NCBI GenBank assembly: GCA_018375265.1
Contig: JAHADO010000077.1
Span: 1-6,521, forward strand
Length of the DNA stretch: 6,521 nucleotides
Direction: 5' to 3'
DNA from: Campylobacter concisus
Lineage (GTDB): Bacteria > Campylobacterota > Campylobacteria > Campylobacterales > Campylobacteraceae
Shown here: one piece after another, positions 6,341-6,521 of the stretch
How positions within the stretch are numbered: the first letter of the stretch is position 1
Layout of the letters: each line of letters opens with the position of its first letter
The notes under the pieces: generated by a model
What the model was told of the DNA's origin: nothing
The model's input: the letters and a program-made list of their open reading frames with translations, nothing else
Database searches by the model: none
Translations under genes and position numbers: made by a program

Positions 6341-6521
6341 AGCGTGCGCATAAAAGAGTGCAAGATACAGATAGAAACGATCGTAGAAAAGTGTGAGATA
6401 AAGGAGTGGTTTTGTATAGTCACTTGCAAGATAGTTGGCATCTTTGTGGATGAAAATTTGTTAAAAGATGAAAAGCTAGATACTAAAAAATACTCTCCGC
6501 TCATCTATAAATTTAAAGAGT
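6339..6521 (+). repeat. direct repeat, right copy (downstream of nhaA, cut by window end)
   Basis: This is the second copy of 4604-4786, with 179 of 183 bases identical. It starts on the last two bases of the nhaA TAA and runs to the window edge without losing similarity, so its true length is at least 183 bp. Confidence 0.95.
6341..6521 (+). pseudogene. 5'-truncated flavin reductase fragment (codons 119 onward)
   Basis: The 60 complete codons encode SVRIKECKIQIETIVEKCEI and onward. They equal residues 119-178 of the upstream flavin reductase except for one change, K in place of R148. Three of the four base differences are silent third-position changes, as expected between two alleles that were both under selection. 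There is no start codon with a ribosome site, and the N-terminal FMN-binding half is missing, so it should not make a working protein. It lies in the same frame as nhaA, separated only by the nhaA stop codon. It probably continues past the window to the natural end of the gene. Confidence 0.85.

Noticed and set aside
4604..6521. Transposon or integrative element with recognised ends
   Set aside because: The flanking repeats are gene fragments, not insertion sequences. No transposase, integrase, terminal inverted repeats or tRNA target is present.

Overview
The window reads as chromosomal DNA of an epsilonproteobacterium, most likely a Campylobacter of the C. concisus type. This is inferred from the AT-rich coding style full of AAATTT runs, the AddB-then-AddA arrangement, AAGGAG ribosome sites and TATAAT-like -10 boxes without a clear -35. 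No RNA gene, CRISPR array, integrase or transposase is visible.

Left part (1-4101, minus strand): a two-gene recombination operon. addB (4101 to 1756) encodes a complete RecB-type nuclease subunit with all four iron-sulphur cysteines. It overlaps by ATGA the start of addA, a UvrD/RecB-family helicase whose first 586 residues run off the left edge. Together they should form the AddAB helicase-nuclease that processes double-strand ends for RecA. A short direct repeat inside addB is translated in two different frames.

Middle (4102-4839): a 150-bp divergent intergenic region, then a complete flavin-reductase-like gene on the plus strand with a strong ribosome site.

Right part (4840-6521): a patchwork. 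After the flavin reductase comes a 32-codon minus-strand stub with its own ribosome site that resembles the N-terminus of ProA. Next is a promoter region with two dyads, then a complete nhaA Na+/H+ antiporter gene that is clearly more GC-rich than its neighbours. Directly at the nhaA stop codon, a second copy of the 3' part of the flavin reductase gene begins. It covers codons 119 onward, with 4 differences in 183 bp, and is cut by the window end. nhaA and the ProA-like stub therefore lie between two direct repeats made of the same gene fragment, offset by 1735 bp.

The most economical reading is that a DNA segment carrying nhaA, from a higher-GC relative, was joined to a homologous flavin reductase 3' end. 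It then recombined into this gene, leaving the gene intact on the left and displacing an old 3' end to the right. A chimeric assembly cannot be excluded from sequence alone. The repeats could also allow RecA-dependent loss or amplification of nhaA. I see no novel defence or mobile system; the repeat-flanked nhaA insertion is the item most worth a second look.
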